Assembly (NCBI GenBank): GCA_910584545.1
Contig: CAJUBC010000031.1
Coordinates: forward strand, 1 to 26,907
From: an uncultured Muribaculaceae bacterium
GTDB lineage: Bacteria; Bacteroidota; Bacteroidia; Bacteroidales; Muribaculaceae
Reading direction: 5' to 3'
DNA: 26,907 nucleotides
The notes under the pieces: model-generated
Database searches by the model: none
What the model saw: only the letters and a program-made list of their open reading frames with translations
Told to the model about the DNA's origin: nothing
Made by a program: the position numbers and the translations under genes
In this document: in pieces, positions 1 through 7,075 of the stretch
Numbering within the stretch: position 1 is the stretch's first letter
How the letters are laid out: each line of letters opens with the position of its first letter

Positions 1-61
1 GACAAACGCAGGCCTTTTCACATTAAAAAATCATGCCTTTAACTGAATATCCCTAGATAAT

Positions 62-664
62 ATGGACACAGTTTTTACTCCCTTCATATCGTTCCCGATC
101 CTTACTAATCCGGTGCGGGGATTTTTCAGGAGATGCCTCGCTTTGTTTGCGGAATTCGCAAGCGGGAGAGTTGAGTCGGATTCCGAGCGCCATCAACATA
201 AATACATGGAGGCTGAGAGACAGTACGGGACTTTGATTGACCGGATCTGTTTCGGGTATTCCAGAACGAAAGCGGATTTCGACGACCTCAAGCAGGATGT
301 ACTCATGAATCTCTGGGAATCAATGCCGAGATTCAAGGGGGACTGCTCGATGAAAACCTGGGTATACCGCCTTACGCTCAATGTCTGCGTCTCCTCCCTG
401 AGGAAGTCGTATATGCGCGTGACAGCCGTGCAGCTCACGGAACTCTATGACATCGTGGACAATGATCCCGACCGGAAGGAGACGCTCGCCGAACTGCACG
501 AAGCAATCGGATCCCTTAATCCTCTCGACAAGGCCATAATGATTCTATGGCTGGAAGAGGAAACCTATGACGGAATCGCGAACATCACCGGTCTGTCGAG
601 GGGGAATGTCGCGGTCCGTATCCATCGCGCCAAGGAGAGACTTAAAACCCTAATGGAAAAATAA
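62..664 (+). CDS. ECF-type RNA polymerase sigma factor
   Basis: Sigma-70 family factor of the extracytoplasmic-function type, expected to direct RNA polymerase to a small regulon. Region 2 runs from about residue 53 to 110 (core-binding helix with DFDDLKQDVLMNLWE, then KTWVYRLTLNV). Region 4 lies at about 150-198 and contains a helix-turn-helix (ETYDGIANITGLSRGNVAVRIHRAKERL). No region 1.1 or 3 is visible, which fits the ECF group. The start is uncertain. ATG 62 gives 200 residues with an unusual 48-residue leader, while ATG 206 begins exactly where family similarity begins and gives 152 residues. The next gene starts one base after the stop, so the two are probably one transcript. That partner is a membrane protein, which invites the idea of a membrane-linked regulator, but it shows no recognised anti-sigma domain. 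The function is sure; the regulon is unknown. Confidence 0.88.
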   Translation: MDTVFTPFISFPILTNPVRGFFRRCLALFAEFASGRVESDSERHQHKYMEAERQYGTLIDRICFGYSRTKADFDDLKQDVLMNLWESMPRFKGDCSMKTWVYRLTLNVCVSSLRKSYMRVTAVQLTELYDIVDNDPDRKETLAELHEAIGSLNPLDKAIMILWLEEETYDGIANITGLSRGNVAVRIHRAKERLKTLMEK

Positions 665-665
665 T

Positions 666-1211
666 ATGGAAGAACTGAAAGACTGCTGGTGCGGAGCCAG
701 ATTTCATGACACTCCGACCGGAACCCCCGACAATCGCCGGAAAACCGCCCTCGGCAAACTTGCCGCCCACTACAGCCGTTTCTCCAATATGGAGATCGTG
801 CTTGCGTTTTGTATGCCTCTGTGGATATGGAACATGATGCACAACGGCCTTGACCTGAATCTCTGGCTTAGAATCGCGGTGGCGCTGACAGGCATGCTGT
901 TCTGTATAACAGGTTCACTGATGGACAGATGGCTCAGCAAGGGCATATCCCGCATTGATGTGGCGGAGATGTCTGTGTCGGAGGTTTTGCGCCTCGTATA
1001 TTATTATCGGAAAAAACATTTTCAGTTCATGGCGATTCTGCTCCCATGGGCGCTTATCTTCATCGGACTGCTGATATGGATGCTGCCATACGACAAATGG
1101 TTCCTTCTCGGAATCGCCTGCGGTGCGTTGGCGGGAGGCGCGATAGGGATAGCGCAGTTCCGGACCTTTATGTCGGAATACCGCGAAATCACAGGCGGCG
1201 ACACCGATTGA
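666..1211 (+). CDS. Four-helix membrane protein paired with the sigma factor
   Basis: Family not recognised. The 181-residue protein starts with a hydrophilic stretch containing a CWCG motif (residues 7-10). It then has four hydrophobic segments at about 43-60, 66-85, 119-140 and 144-164, the third and fourth forming a hairpin, and a charged loop at 86-118 (DRWLSKGISRIDVAEM...). The C-terminus is short and polar. It starts one base after the upstream sigma-factor stop, so coupled translation is likely. Many ECF sigma genes are followed by the gene of a membrane regulator, so an anti-sigma or sensor role is an inference from position only. No zinc-type anti-sigma motif (HxxxCxxC) is present. 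The two N-terminal cysteines could bind metal or be redox-active; this is speculative. Confidence 0.8.
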   Translation: MEELKDCWCGARFHDTPTGTPDNRRKTALGKLAAHYSRFSNMEIVLAFCMPLWIWNMMHNGLDLNLWLRIAVALTGMLFCITGSLMDRWLSKGISRIDVAEMSVSEVLRLVYYYRKKHFQFMAILLPWALIFIGLLIWMLPYDKWFLLGIACGALAGGAIGIAQFRTFMSEYREITGGDTD

Positions 1212-1233
1212 TCTCAGTCCGGATTTTAGGATT

Positions 1234-1257
1234 GCCGCATAAATCGCCGCATAAATC
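1234..1257. repeat. Perfect 12-bp tandem duplication
   Basis: The unit GCCGCATAAATC occurs twice back to back in the gap between the membrane-protein gene and tpiA, 31 bases before the tpiA -33 box. It could be a replication-slippage product or a repeated binding site; nothing else in the sequence decides between these. Confidence 0.7.
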
Positions 1258-1287
1258 CGTAGAATATGTCGGAATAATTGCGGAATC

Positions 1288-1319
1288 CTTGAAAATTCGG
1301 GAAATTTGAGTTAATTTTG
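1288..1319 (+). promoter_or_regulatory. Bacteroidetes-type promoter of tpiA
   Basis: The -7 box TAATTTTG (1312-1319) matches the consensus TAnnTTTG. It is preceded, 20 bases away, by CTTG (1288-1291), close to the -33 TTTG. This predicts transcription starting near 1326 and a leader of about 48 bases before the tpiA ATG. Confidence 0.6.
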
Positions 1320-1373
1320 TGGATTGAAAGAAGAACAGGCATAAACACCTTATCTTCGTAATATTTTAATAGT

Positions 1374-2129
1374 ATGAGAAAGAATATCGTAGCAGGCAAC
1401 TGGAAAATGAACACGACCCTCGAGGAGGGCGTGGAGCTTGCGAATGCAGTTAACTCACTTCTCGAGGACCATAAGGCCAATTGCGAGGTGATAGTGTGTG
1501 TACCCTTCACCCACCTCACGTCAGTTCATGCAGTTCTCAACCCGGAACTGGTTAAACTCGGAGCCGAGGACTGCTCCGCACACGACAAAGGCGCATACAC
1601 CGGCGAGGTCAGCGCCGCGATGGTAAAATCCACCGGAGCCGAATACGTGATACTCGGTCACAGCGAGCGCCGCCAGTATTTCGGCGAAGGCAACGAGCTT
1701 CTTCTCGCCAAGACAAAGCTGGCTCTCGAGAACGGACTAAAGCCCATCTTCTGCGTGGGTGAGGTGCTCGAGCAGCGCGAGGACGGAAGCTACAACGATG
1801 TTGTGAAAGGTCAGGTGGAGGCTCTCTTCAGCCTCTCTGCCGAGGACTTCTCCAAGATCGTCATCGCATACGAGCCCGTATGGGCCATAGGTACCGGAAA
1901 GACCGCTACCGCCGACCAGGCTCAGGACATGCACGCCCATATCCGCAAGGTCGTGGAGGAGAAGTACGGCAAGGAAATAGCCGACAACTGCTCCATCCTC
2001 TACGGCGGAAGCTGCAAGCCCGCCAACGCTCCCGAGATCTTCGGCAAGCCCGATGTCGACGGAGGTCTTATCGGAGGCGCGGCGCTTAAGGCAGACTCAT
2101 TCATGGGAATCATCGAGGCGTTCGATTGA
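1374..2129 (+). CDS. tpiA: Triosephosphate isomerase
   Basis: Glycolytic and gluconeogenic enzyme interconverting dihydroxyacetone phosphate and glyceraldehyde 3-phosphate in the cytoplasm. At 251 residues it is full family length. The substrate-binding Asn and Lys lie in GNWKMN (N9, K11). The catalytic His is H96 in GHSERR, and the catalytic base is E167 in AYEPVWAIGTGKT, which also contains the flexible loop 6. The phosphate-binding YGGS is at 210-213, and GGAALK closes the barrel. The ATG at 1374 sits just upstream of the conserved N-terminal strand, and a clear promoter precedes it. Its TGA overlaps the ATG of the next gene by one base, so the SPOR-domain gene is translated from the same message. 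All key residues are present. Confidence 0.98.
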   Translation: MRKNIVAGNWKMNTTLEEGVELANAVNSLLEDHKANCEVIVCVPFTHLTSVHAVLNPELVKLGAEDCSAHDKGAYTGEVSAAMVKSTGAEYVILGHSERRQYFGEGNELLLAKTKLALENGLKPIFCVGEVLEQREDGSYNDVVKGQVEALFSLSAEDFSKIVIAYEPVWAIGTGKTATADQAQDMHAHIRKVVEEKYGKEIADNCSILYGGSCKPANAPEIFGKPDVDGGLIGGAALKADSFMGIIEAFD

Positions 2130-2653
2130 TGAGACTCCGCGCAGCAGACAGATTATTCATGACCGCAGTCATGGCCGGGATAACACTGTTCCCGGCCATG
2201 GCTCAGTCTCTCTCTCCGGAACAGCAGCAGGAACCGGCCAATCCGGTGGAAATGATAGAGGAGACATCCGGCGGCAATGTCGAGATAGACATTCCGGACA
2301 GCATCCTCGAGGATATTCTTAAGGAAGAAAAGAAAAAGGCCACGGGCGAACGTCCTCTTGTGCCGGGAATCAACAAGATGTCCGGCTACAGGATACAGGT
2401 GTTCAGCGACGGACGCAACCAGCATTCGCTCGAATCGAGAGCCCGGGCCCGGGGTAGCGCCATCGTGGCGAGATTCCCGAAATACAGGGGACAGGTCTAT
2501 ACATTCTCAAGCGCCCCGAACTGGTACGCCCGCGTCGGCAACTTCCGCAGTCAGGGAGAAGCGGCGGCCGCTCTCGCCGAACTCAAGAGGGCGTTCCCGC
2601 AGTTCGCATCCGAAATGAGAGTGGTAAGAAGCCGGATAGTGGTGGTGAAATAG
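2129..2653 (+). CDS. Secreted SPOR-domain protein
   Basis: The 174-residue protein has a signal peptide (about residues 1-25, ending FPAMAQ) and a low-complexity Q/E/P-rich linker. A C-terminal SPOR domain spans about residues 88-173 (YRIQVFSDG... NWYARVGNFRSQGEAAAALAEL... RVVRS). SPOR domains bind glycan strands stripped of stem peptides, typically at division sites, so this is probably a periplasmic or envelope protein that touches peptidoglycan. The ATG at 2129 overlaps the tpiA stop (TGATG) and is preferred over the in-frame TTG at 2126. That arrangement points to translational coupling. The specific partner is unknown. The downstream gene folE begins 45 bases after the stop, and the three genes probably share one transcript. 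Confidence 0.9.
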   Translation: MRLRAADRLFMTAVMAGITLFPAMAQSLSPEQQQEPANPVEMIEETSGGNVEIDIPDSILEDILKEEKKKATGERPLVPGINKMSGYRIQVFSDGRNQHSLESRARARGSAIVARFPKYRGQVYTFSSAPNWYARVGNFRSQGEAAAALAELKRAFPQFASEMRVVRSRIVVVK

Positions 2654-2698
2654 TCTCGCGCGACGCATCCGGTCCGTGCAATAAAGAAAGAATAGAAA

Positions 2699-3283
2699 GT
2701 GGCAGGAAAATATAATCACGATCCAGAATTGGTGAACGAAATCGCCGGACACTACCGTGCGATTTTATCTCTGATAGGTGAAGATCCCGACAGAGAGGGT
2801 CTGGTCAAGACCCCGGTACGGGCGGCCAAGGCATTGCTCGATGTCACCCACGGCTATAGGGAAGACCCCGGCATACTGGCGCGGCAGGCCATATTCGAGC
2901 ATGCCGGTTCAAGGATGGTCATCGTAAAGGATATAGAGTTCTACAGCACTTGCGAACATCATATCCTGCCGTTTTTCGGCAAGGTGTCGGTGGGCTATAT
3001 ACCCGACGGAAAGATGATAGGGCTGTCCAAGCTGGCCCGTATCGTCGACAATTACGCAAGACGGCTCCAGGTGCAGGAGCGGCTCACGGCCCAGGTATGC
3101 GGCCTGCTTGCGAAAGAGCTGCCCAACAAGGGGGTGATAGTATACTGCGATGCCGAGCATCTCTGTATGAAGATGCGCGGAATAGAGAAGCAGGATTCAT
3201 CAACCGCTACTCTCGAATACTGCGGCGATTTCGAAAAGGACCGCGAACTGAGGGAGGAATTCCTCCGGATGATAGGCAAGTGA
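2699..3283 (+). CDS. folE: GTP cyclohydrolase I
   Basis: Catalyses GTP to 7,8-dihydroneopterin triphosphate, the first step of folate (and some queuosine-type) synthesis. It has 194 residues, the normal bacterial length. The zinc ligands are visible as C85 and H88 (STCEHHILPFFGK) and C156 (EHLCMKMRG). The GTP-binding and fold motifs GLSKLARIVD and RLQVQERLT are intact. The start is GTG at 2699: an in-frame TAG lies at 2693-2695, and the next Met is too far inside the protein. It is the last gene before a strong two-way terminator, and probably the tail of the tpiA transcript unless a promoter lies in the 45-base gap. Confidence 0.97.
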   Translation: MAGKYNHDPELVNEIAGHYRAILSLIGEDPDREGLVKTPVRAAKALLDVTHGYREDPGILARQAIFEHAGSRMVIVKDIEFYSTCEHHILPFFGKVSVGYIPDGKMIGLSKLARIVDNYARRLQVQERLTAQVCGLLAKELPNKGVIVYCDAEHLCMKMRGIEKQDSSTATLEYCGDFEKDRELREEFLRMIGK

Positions 3284-3336
3284 CAGCATAGATAGACCGT
3301 GCCGGAACAAGCAGTTCGCCGACACGCGGCACTACA

Positions 3337-3378
3337 ATAAAAATCCCCTGAATCACATGTGATTCAGGGGATTTTTAT
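3337..3378. terminator. Bidirectional terminator: 42-bp perfect palindrome
   Basis: The sequence is a perfect palindrome centred between 3357 and 3358, with half-site ATCCCCTGAATCACA flanked by an A-run on the left and a T-run on the right. Read from either strand it forms a GC-rich stem followed by a U-tract. It lies between the convergent folE (plus) and degP (minus) genes, as expected for a shared intrinsic terminator. Confidence 0.93.
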
Positions 3379-3393
3379 ATTGGTCCTGTTCCG

Positions 3394-4875
3394 TCATTCG
3401 GCAGAAAGGTTCACCGCGTAGTAATATTTCTTTCCAGTCGGATAGATACCGGTGAGGAACATAACCTTGTCTTCATCGGAATCCTTCATTATGGAATTGT
3501 AGATATACTCCACATCATCTGTGGAGTTGACGGGCTGGCCGTTGATCTCGGTGATGATGAATCCATCCTTCACTCCGGCGTCGCGGAACGCACCTGCCTT
3601 AAGACCCTGTACCTTGACTCCGTTGCTGATGCCGAGATGCTCCTTGGTCTCGTTGCCGAGTTTCATGAACGCGCATCCGAGTTCGCTGAAGTCTCCTTTC
3701 TTAGTGATTGAGGTGGTTCCCTGCATGTTGCGGAGAGTACCGCTCTTCGACATCTTCTTGTTGTCGCGGACGAACGTGACCGTGATCTGGTCACCGGGGC
3801 GGAACTTGTTCATCTGTTCCACGAGCTCGGCATGGTTGTGTACTTCCACGCCATTGACTGCCGTGATGACGTCATCTTCCTTGAGTCCGAGTTCCTTGGC
3901 AGTGCTCATGTCGTTGACCGAGGCGATGAGCATACCGCTCTTAACGATGGTGATTCCCTTCTCCTTGGCGAGTTTTGCATCCAGCTCTATTACCTGACAT
4001 CCGAGCACCGCACGCTGTACGGAACCATACTGACGGATGTCGGCGATAACCTTCTTGACGATGGTAGTGGGGATGGCGAAGGAGAACCCCGAGTAGCTGC
4101 CGGTGTTGGAGTAGATAGCTGAGTTGATTCCTATCAGCTCGCCACGGAGGTTGACGAGCGCTCCTCCGGAATTTCCCGGATTGAGGGCCGCGTCGGTCTG
4201 GATGAACGATTCGATGTTGAGGCCTCCGGGCCGCTTGCCGTTCTGGCCGAGGCTGCGGGCCTTCGCGCTTACGATTCCGGCTGTAACGGTGGAATTGAAA
4301 CCGAAAGGATTGCCCACGGCGAGAACCCACTCACCGATCTTGACGATTTCAGAATCACCAAACGTGATGGGGGAGAGGCCTTTGGCATCGACCTTGATGA
4401 GAGCGAGGTCGGAGTCCTCATCCGTTCCGATTATCTTTGCTTCGTATGTGGAGTTGTCGTTGAAGAGCACCTCGAGTTTGTCGGCGCCGTCGATCACGTG
4501 GTTATTGGTGACGATATATCCATCCTCCGAGATGATCACGCCGGAGCCGAGGCCGCTCTGAACGGGTTCTGACTTCTTCTGCTGCTGACGGGGCTGCTGA
4601 CGGGGCTGCTGTTGCTGGCCGGGGCCGAAAAAGAAATCGAACATGCCGAAGGGATCGTAGCCCTGACCGCCGTTGTACTGGTTTCTCGAGCGGGTGGTGT
4701 AGCTTTTTATGCAGACCACAGCGTTCACGGTTTTCTCCGCCGCTACGGTGAAGTCTGTCTCGAAGGCCGGTATAGTGGATGATGCGACCTGTACAAATGC
4801 CGGATCCTTGGCGCATGCCGAGAATCCGAAGACAGCTGTCATGAAAAGGACAGCAAAACAATTCTTCTTGTTCAT
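3394..4875 (-). CDS. degP: DegP/HtrA-family serine protease (Do family)
   Basis: Envelope quality-control protease and chaperone that degrades misfolded exported proteins. It has 493 residues. The N-terminus is a signal sequence with a plausible lipobox (FSAC, Cys21), so it may be a lipoprotein. A Q/P-rich insert (residues 87-99) sits in the LA-loop region. The catalytic triad is H126 (TNNHVIDGA), D156 (DSDLALIKV) and S236 (GNSGGALVN). PDZ1 is at about 285-385 and PDZ2 at about 395-490, the second more diverged. It stands alone on the minus strand: it ends at the shared palindromic terminator, and the gene behind it (DUF1015) has its own terminator. Two tandem duplications lie 30-93 bases upstream of its start. 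I saw no consensus TAnnTTTG box upstream, so its promoter may use an alternative sigma factor; that is an inference. Confidence 0.95.
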   Translation of the reverse strand: MNKKNCFAVLFMTAVFGFSACAKDPAFVQVASSTIPAFETDFTVAAEKTVNAVVCIKSYTTRSRNQYNGGQGYDPFGMFDFFFGPGQQQQPRQQPRQQQKKSEPVQSGLGSGVIISEDGYIVTNNHVIDGADKLEVLFNDNSTYEAKIIGTDEDSDLALIKVDAKGLSPITFGDSEIVKIGEWVLAVGNPFGFNSTVTAGIVSAKARSLGQNGKRPGGLNIESFIQTDAALNPGNSGGALVNLRGELIGINSAIYSNTGSYSGFSFAIPTTIVKKVIADIRQYGSVQRAVLGCQVIELDAKLAKEKGITIVKSGMLIASVNDMSTAKELGLKEDDVITAVNGVEVHNHAELVEQMNKFRPGDQITVTFVRDNKKMSKSGTLRNMQGTTSITKKGDFSELGCAFMKLGNETKEHLGISNGVKVQGLKAGAFRDAGVKDGFIITEINGQPVNSTDDVEYIYNSIMKDSDEDKVMFLTGIYPTGKKYYYAVNLSAE

Positions 4876-4904
4876 GCCTATAATTTGTGTTTTTATCTTT
4901 CTTA

Positions 4905-4968
4905 CTTAATAACTGTATTCGCTTAATAACTGTATTCGGTAGTTTTACTATATGTAGTTTTACTATAT
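4905..4968. repeat. Two adjacent perfect tandem duplications upstream of degP
   Basis: A 17-bp unit CTTAATAACTGTATTCG occurs twice (4905-4921, 4922-4938). It is followed immediately by a 15-bp unit GTAGTTTTACTATAT, also twice (4939-4953, 4954-4968). Each 15-bp unit contains the dyad TAGT-nnn-ACTA. The block lies 30-93 bases before the degP start, so it falls in its leader or promoter. The rest of the 4876-5148 gap is AT-rich and, apart from the terminator at 5079-5113, shows no gene. Confidence 0.85.
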
Positions 4969-5078
4969 AAAGAGAAAAGCATACTTTATTATTACACCGA
5001 TTAACACTAAATTGTTAAATTTAAACTTTGTTAAGGAATAAAACCGGGCATGAAATCAAGGGTAACTGAGCCGCCAAT

Positions 5079-5113
5079 AAAAAACTTGCACCCGGAATGA
5101 GACCGGGTGCAAG
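5079..5113 (-). terminator. Intrinsic terminator of the DUF1015 gene
   Basis: An 11-bp perfect stem CTTGCACCCGG / CCGGGTGCAAG (5085-5095 and 5103-5113) with a 7-base loop. On the minus strand it is followed by six T residues (plus-strand A-run 5079-5084). It lies 36 bases beyond the stop of the minus-strand DUF1015 gene. Confidence 0.9.
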
Positions 5114-5148
5114 CGTCATGAAAAAATTTATTAATTTAAGCAAATAAA

Positions 5149-6393
5149 TCAATCGAGTTTGTGGATGATGAGACCGGAACGGAGTTTCGGCTCGAACCAT
5201 GTCGTCTTGGGAGGCATGATGTTGCCGGTGTCGGCGATGGTGATGAGCTGGTCCATGGTCACGGGATAGAGGGCGAGAGCCATAGCCATCTCACCGCTGT
5301 CCACGCGGCGCTGGAGTTCCTCGAGACCGCGGATACCGCCTACGAAGTCGATTCTCTTGTCGGAACGGAGGTCGGTGATGTTGAGGATGTCGCGGAGGAT
5401 GAGGTTGCTCGATACGGTCACGTCGAGAACGCCGATCGGGTCGTTGTCATCGTATGTTCCCTCCTTGGCTGTCAGCGAATACCACTTGCCGTCGAGATAA
5501 AGGGCGAAATTGTGCAGACCGGTGGGGTGGTAGATCTCCGTGCCTTTCTCCTCTATAGTGAAGTTCTGGGCCAGACGGTCAAGGAACTGAGCGGGGGTGA
5601 GGCCGTTGAGGTCGCGTACCACGCGGTTGTAATCGATGATCTTGAGGTGGGATGCGGGGAATGCAACAGCCATGAAGTAGTTGTACTCCTCGTCGCCACG
5701 ATGGTTGGGGTTGTTCTGGGCCTTCTCATTGCCGACGAGAGCGGCTGCAGCAGAGCGGTGGTGACCGTCGGCGATGTAGAGTGCCGGGATCTTCTCGAAT
5801 TCCTCAGTGATCTTCTTGATTGTGGCATCGTCGTCGATTACCCAGAGGGTGTGTCCGAATCCGTCGGGAGCAACGAAGTCATACTCGGGCTTGCCGGCGG
5901 TGACGCGGCGGATGATGGCCTCGAGCTCCTCGTTGTCGGGGAACGCGAAGAACACCGGCTCGATGTTGGCGTTGTTGCAGCGGACGTGTTTCATACGGTC
6001 CTCCTCTTTGTCGCGGCGGGTGAGCTCATGCTTCTTGATTCGGCCCTCCATATAGTCCTTCACCCATGCGGCAACCACGAAACCGTACTGAGTGCGGCCG
6101 TCCATGGTCTGTGCGTAGATGTAGTAATTCTCTTTGTCGTCCTGTTTGAGCCAGCCGCGCTCCTGGAACTTCCTGAAGTTCTCCACGGCTTTGTCATAGA
6201 CTCTGGGATCATGCTCGTCGAATCCGGGTTCGAAGTCGATTTCGGGCTTGATGATATGATAGAGGCTCTTTTCGTTTCCTTCGGCCTCTTTGCGTGCCTC
6301 CTCACTGTTGAGAACGTCGTAGGGACGGGATGCAACCTCCTCCACGAGCTCGCGGGGAGGACGCACACCTTTGAATGGTTTTACTTTTGCCAT
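5149..6393 (-). CDS. DUF1015 family protein
   Basis: The 414-residue cytoplasmic protein belongs to the DUF1015 family, whose molecular function is not established. The conserved features are present: an N-terminal VKPFKGVRPP motif, HELTRRDKEEDR (122-133), and ADGHHR (208-213), the family signature. The ADGHHR motif resembles the active-site turn of ParB-fold proteins, some of which are serine kinases, and family members are often found beside serC/serA. A link to serine metabolism is therefore a guess, and those genes are not in this window. The start is the ATG at 6393. The longer frame, open to 6507, would run into the preceding fur-like gene and lacks family character. It follows the regulator by 61 bases on the same strand and ends in a clear terminator, so the two are probably co-transcribed. 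Confidence 0.9.
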   Translation of the reverse strand: MAKVKPFKGVRPPRELVEEVASRPYDVLNSEEARKEAEGNEKSLYHIIKPEIDFEPGFDEHDPRVYDKAVENFRKFQERGWLKQDDKENYYIYAQTMDGRTQYGFVVAAWVKDYMEGRIKKHELTRRDKEEDRMKHVRCNNANIEPVFFAFPDNEELEAIIRRVTAGKPEYDFVAPDGFGHTLWVIDDDATIKKITEEFEKIPALYIADGHHRSAAAALVGNEKAQNNPNHRGDEEYNYFMAVAFPASHLKIIDYNRVVRDLNGLTPAQFLDRLAQNFTIEEKGTEIYHPTGLHNFALYLDGKWYSLTAKEGTYDDNDPIGVLDVTVSSNLILRDILNITDLRSDKRIDFVGGIRGLEELQRRVDSGEMAMALALYPVTMDQLITIADTGNIMPPKTTWFEPKLRSGLIIHKLD

Positions 6394-6454
6394 GATAATG
6401 GTATTAGGTATTAAGCGTCTTAATATATTGTTTATGTGTTTCGCCGATACGCGG

Positions 6455-6922
6455 TCAGCCGTTTCTCGGCGTCTTTGTCTTCTTGCGGCATTGCGAGCAC
6501 AGCCCATAGAAATTTGCCGTTACCGACAACACCTTGAAGCGCCTGAACTTCATCCTGCCAAGATGAGCAGACAGCGTCTCGTCGGTGATTTCCGTGACTT
6601 CTCCGCAACCGGAACATATCAGATGGATATGTTGCGTCCCGGTCAGCTCATACAATGTCTGGTTTCCCTGCAGGTGACTTCTGTTGAGGATTCCGGCCTC
6701 GCACAGCAGTCCGACGGTGTTGTACACCGTGGCCCGGCTTACATGATAGGTCGACTCCAGATCCCTGTAGAGGTCCTCTATGTCGAAGTGAGAACCGCGA
6801 TCCACAATCTTGTCGAGAATCTTGTATCTTTCCTGTGTCTGACGTTTGCCGCGCGACTTGATAAATGCCTCAAACTGATTATGGAGTTGCAGTTTCAACT
6901 CTTCCTTTGATATATTGTCCAT
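6455..6922 (-). CDS. Fur-family metal-responsive transcriptional regulator
   Basis: DNA-binding repressor of the Fur/Zur/PerR superfamily. With the start at 6922 it has 155 residues. The winged helix is at about 23-90 (recognition helix VSRATVYNTVGLL). The regulatory metal-site candidates are H45, E92, H98, H100 and E111. Structural zinc cysteines occur as CSGC (C103, C106) and CSQC (C142, C145). At the position of PerR Asp104 this protein has Glu (E111), and at PerR Asp85 it has Glu (E92). That argues for a Fur-like metal sensor rather than a peroxide-sensing PerR, though subtype calls by residue are tentative. In-frame ATGs at 6976 and 6943 are rejected because the promoter's predicted transcription start lies downstream of both. 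It is divergent from rubredoxin and upstream of DUF1015. Confidence 0.92.
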   Translation of the reverse strand: MDNISKEELKLQLHNQFEAFIKSRGKRQTQERYKILDKIVDRGSHFDIEDLYRDLESTYHVSRATVYNTVGLLCEAGILNRSHLQGNQTLYELTGTQHIHLICSGCGEVTEITDETLSAHLGRMKFRRFKVLSVTANFYGLCSQCRKKTKTPRNG

Positions 6923-6945
6923 CCATCCCTGTTTGAATTGCATTG

Positions 6946-6977
6946 CAAATATAGACCCATTAATCCGTTTTTCCAAA
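6946..6977 (-). promoter_or_regulatory. Bacteroidetes-type promoter of the Fur-family gene
   Basis: On the minus strand, TTTG (6977-6974), 20 bases, then TATATTTG (6953-6946). Both boxes match the -33/-7 consensus exactly. The expected transcript start is near 6940, leaving a leader of about 18 bases and deciding the start codon at 6922. Confidence 0.75.
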
Positions 6978-7006
6978 TTTATAGCACTTTTTTATCAAAA
7001 ATTAGA

Positions 7007-7037
7007 TTGCGAGAACAATATCGCGGCCTTATTGTTG
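7007..7037 (+). promoter_or_regulatory. Probable rubredoxin promoter with overlapping inverted repeat
   Basis: TTG (7007-7009), 20 bases, then TATTGTTG (7030-7037), one mismatch from TAnnTTTG. A perfect 7-bp inverted repeat, AACAATA (7014-7020) and TATTGTT (7030-7036), occupies the spacer and the -7 box. Such placement is typical of a repressor operator; the divergent Fur-family protein is an obvious but untested candidate. Confidence 0.45.
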
Positions 7038-7075
7038 AAAAAAAAGAAACAGACAAATGATAAAAAGAGATCATT

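Noticed and set aside
5161..6414. A 417-residue open frame antisense to the DUF1015 gene
   Set aside because: It mirrors nearly the whole DUF1015 frame and is biased to V, L, G, D and E with no recognisable domain, as expected for a shadow of a codon-biased gene. DUF1015 carries the family motifs.
6394..6507. A 38-residue N-terminal extension of the DUF1015 frame
   Set aside because: It overlaps the regulator gene and lacks family similarity; MAKVKPF at 6393 is the family start.
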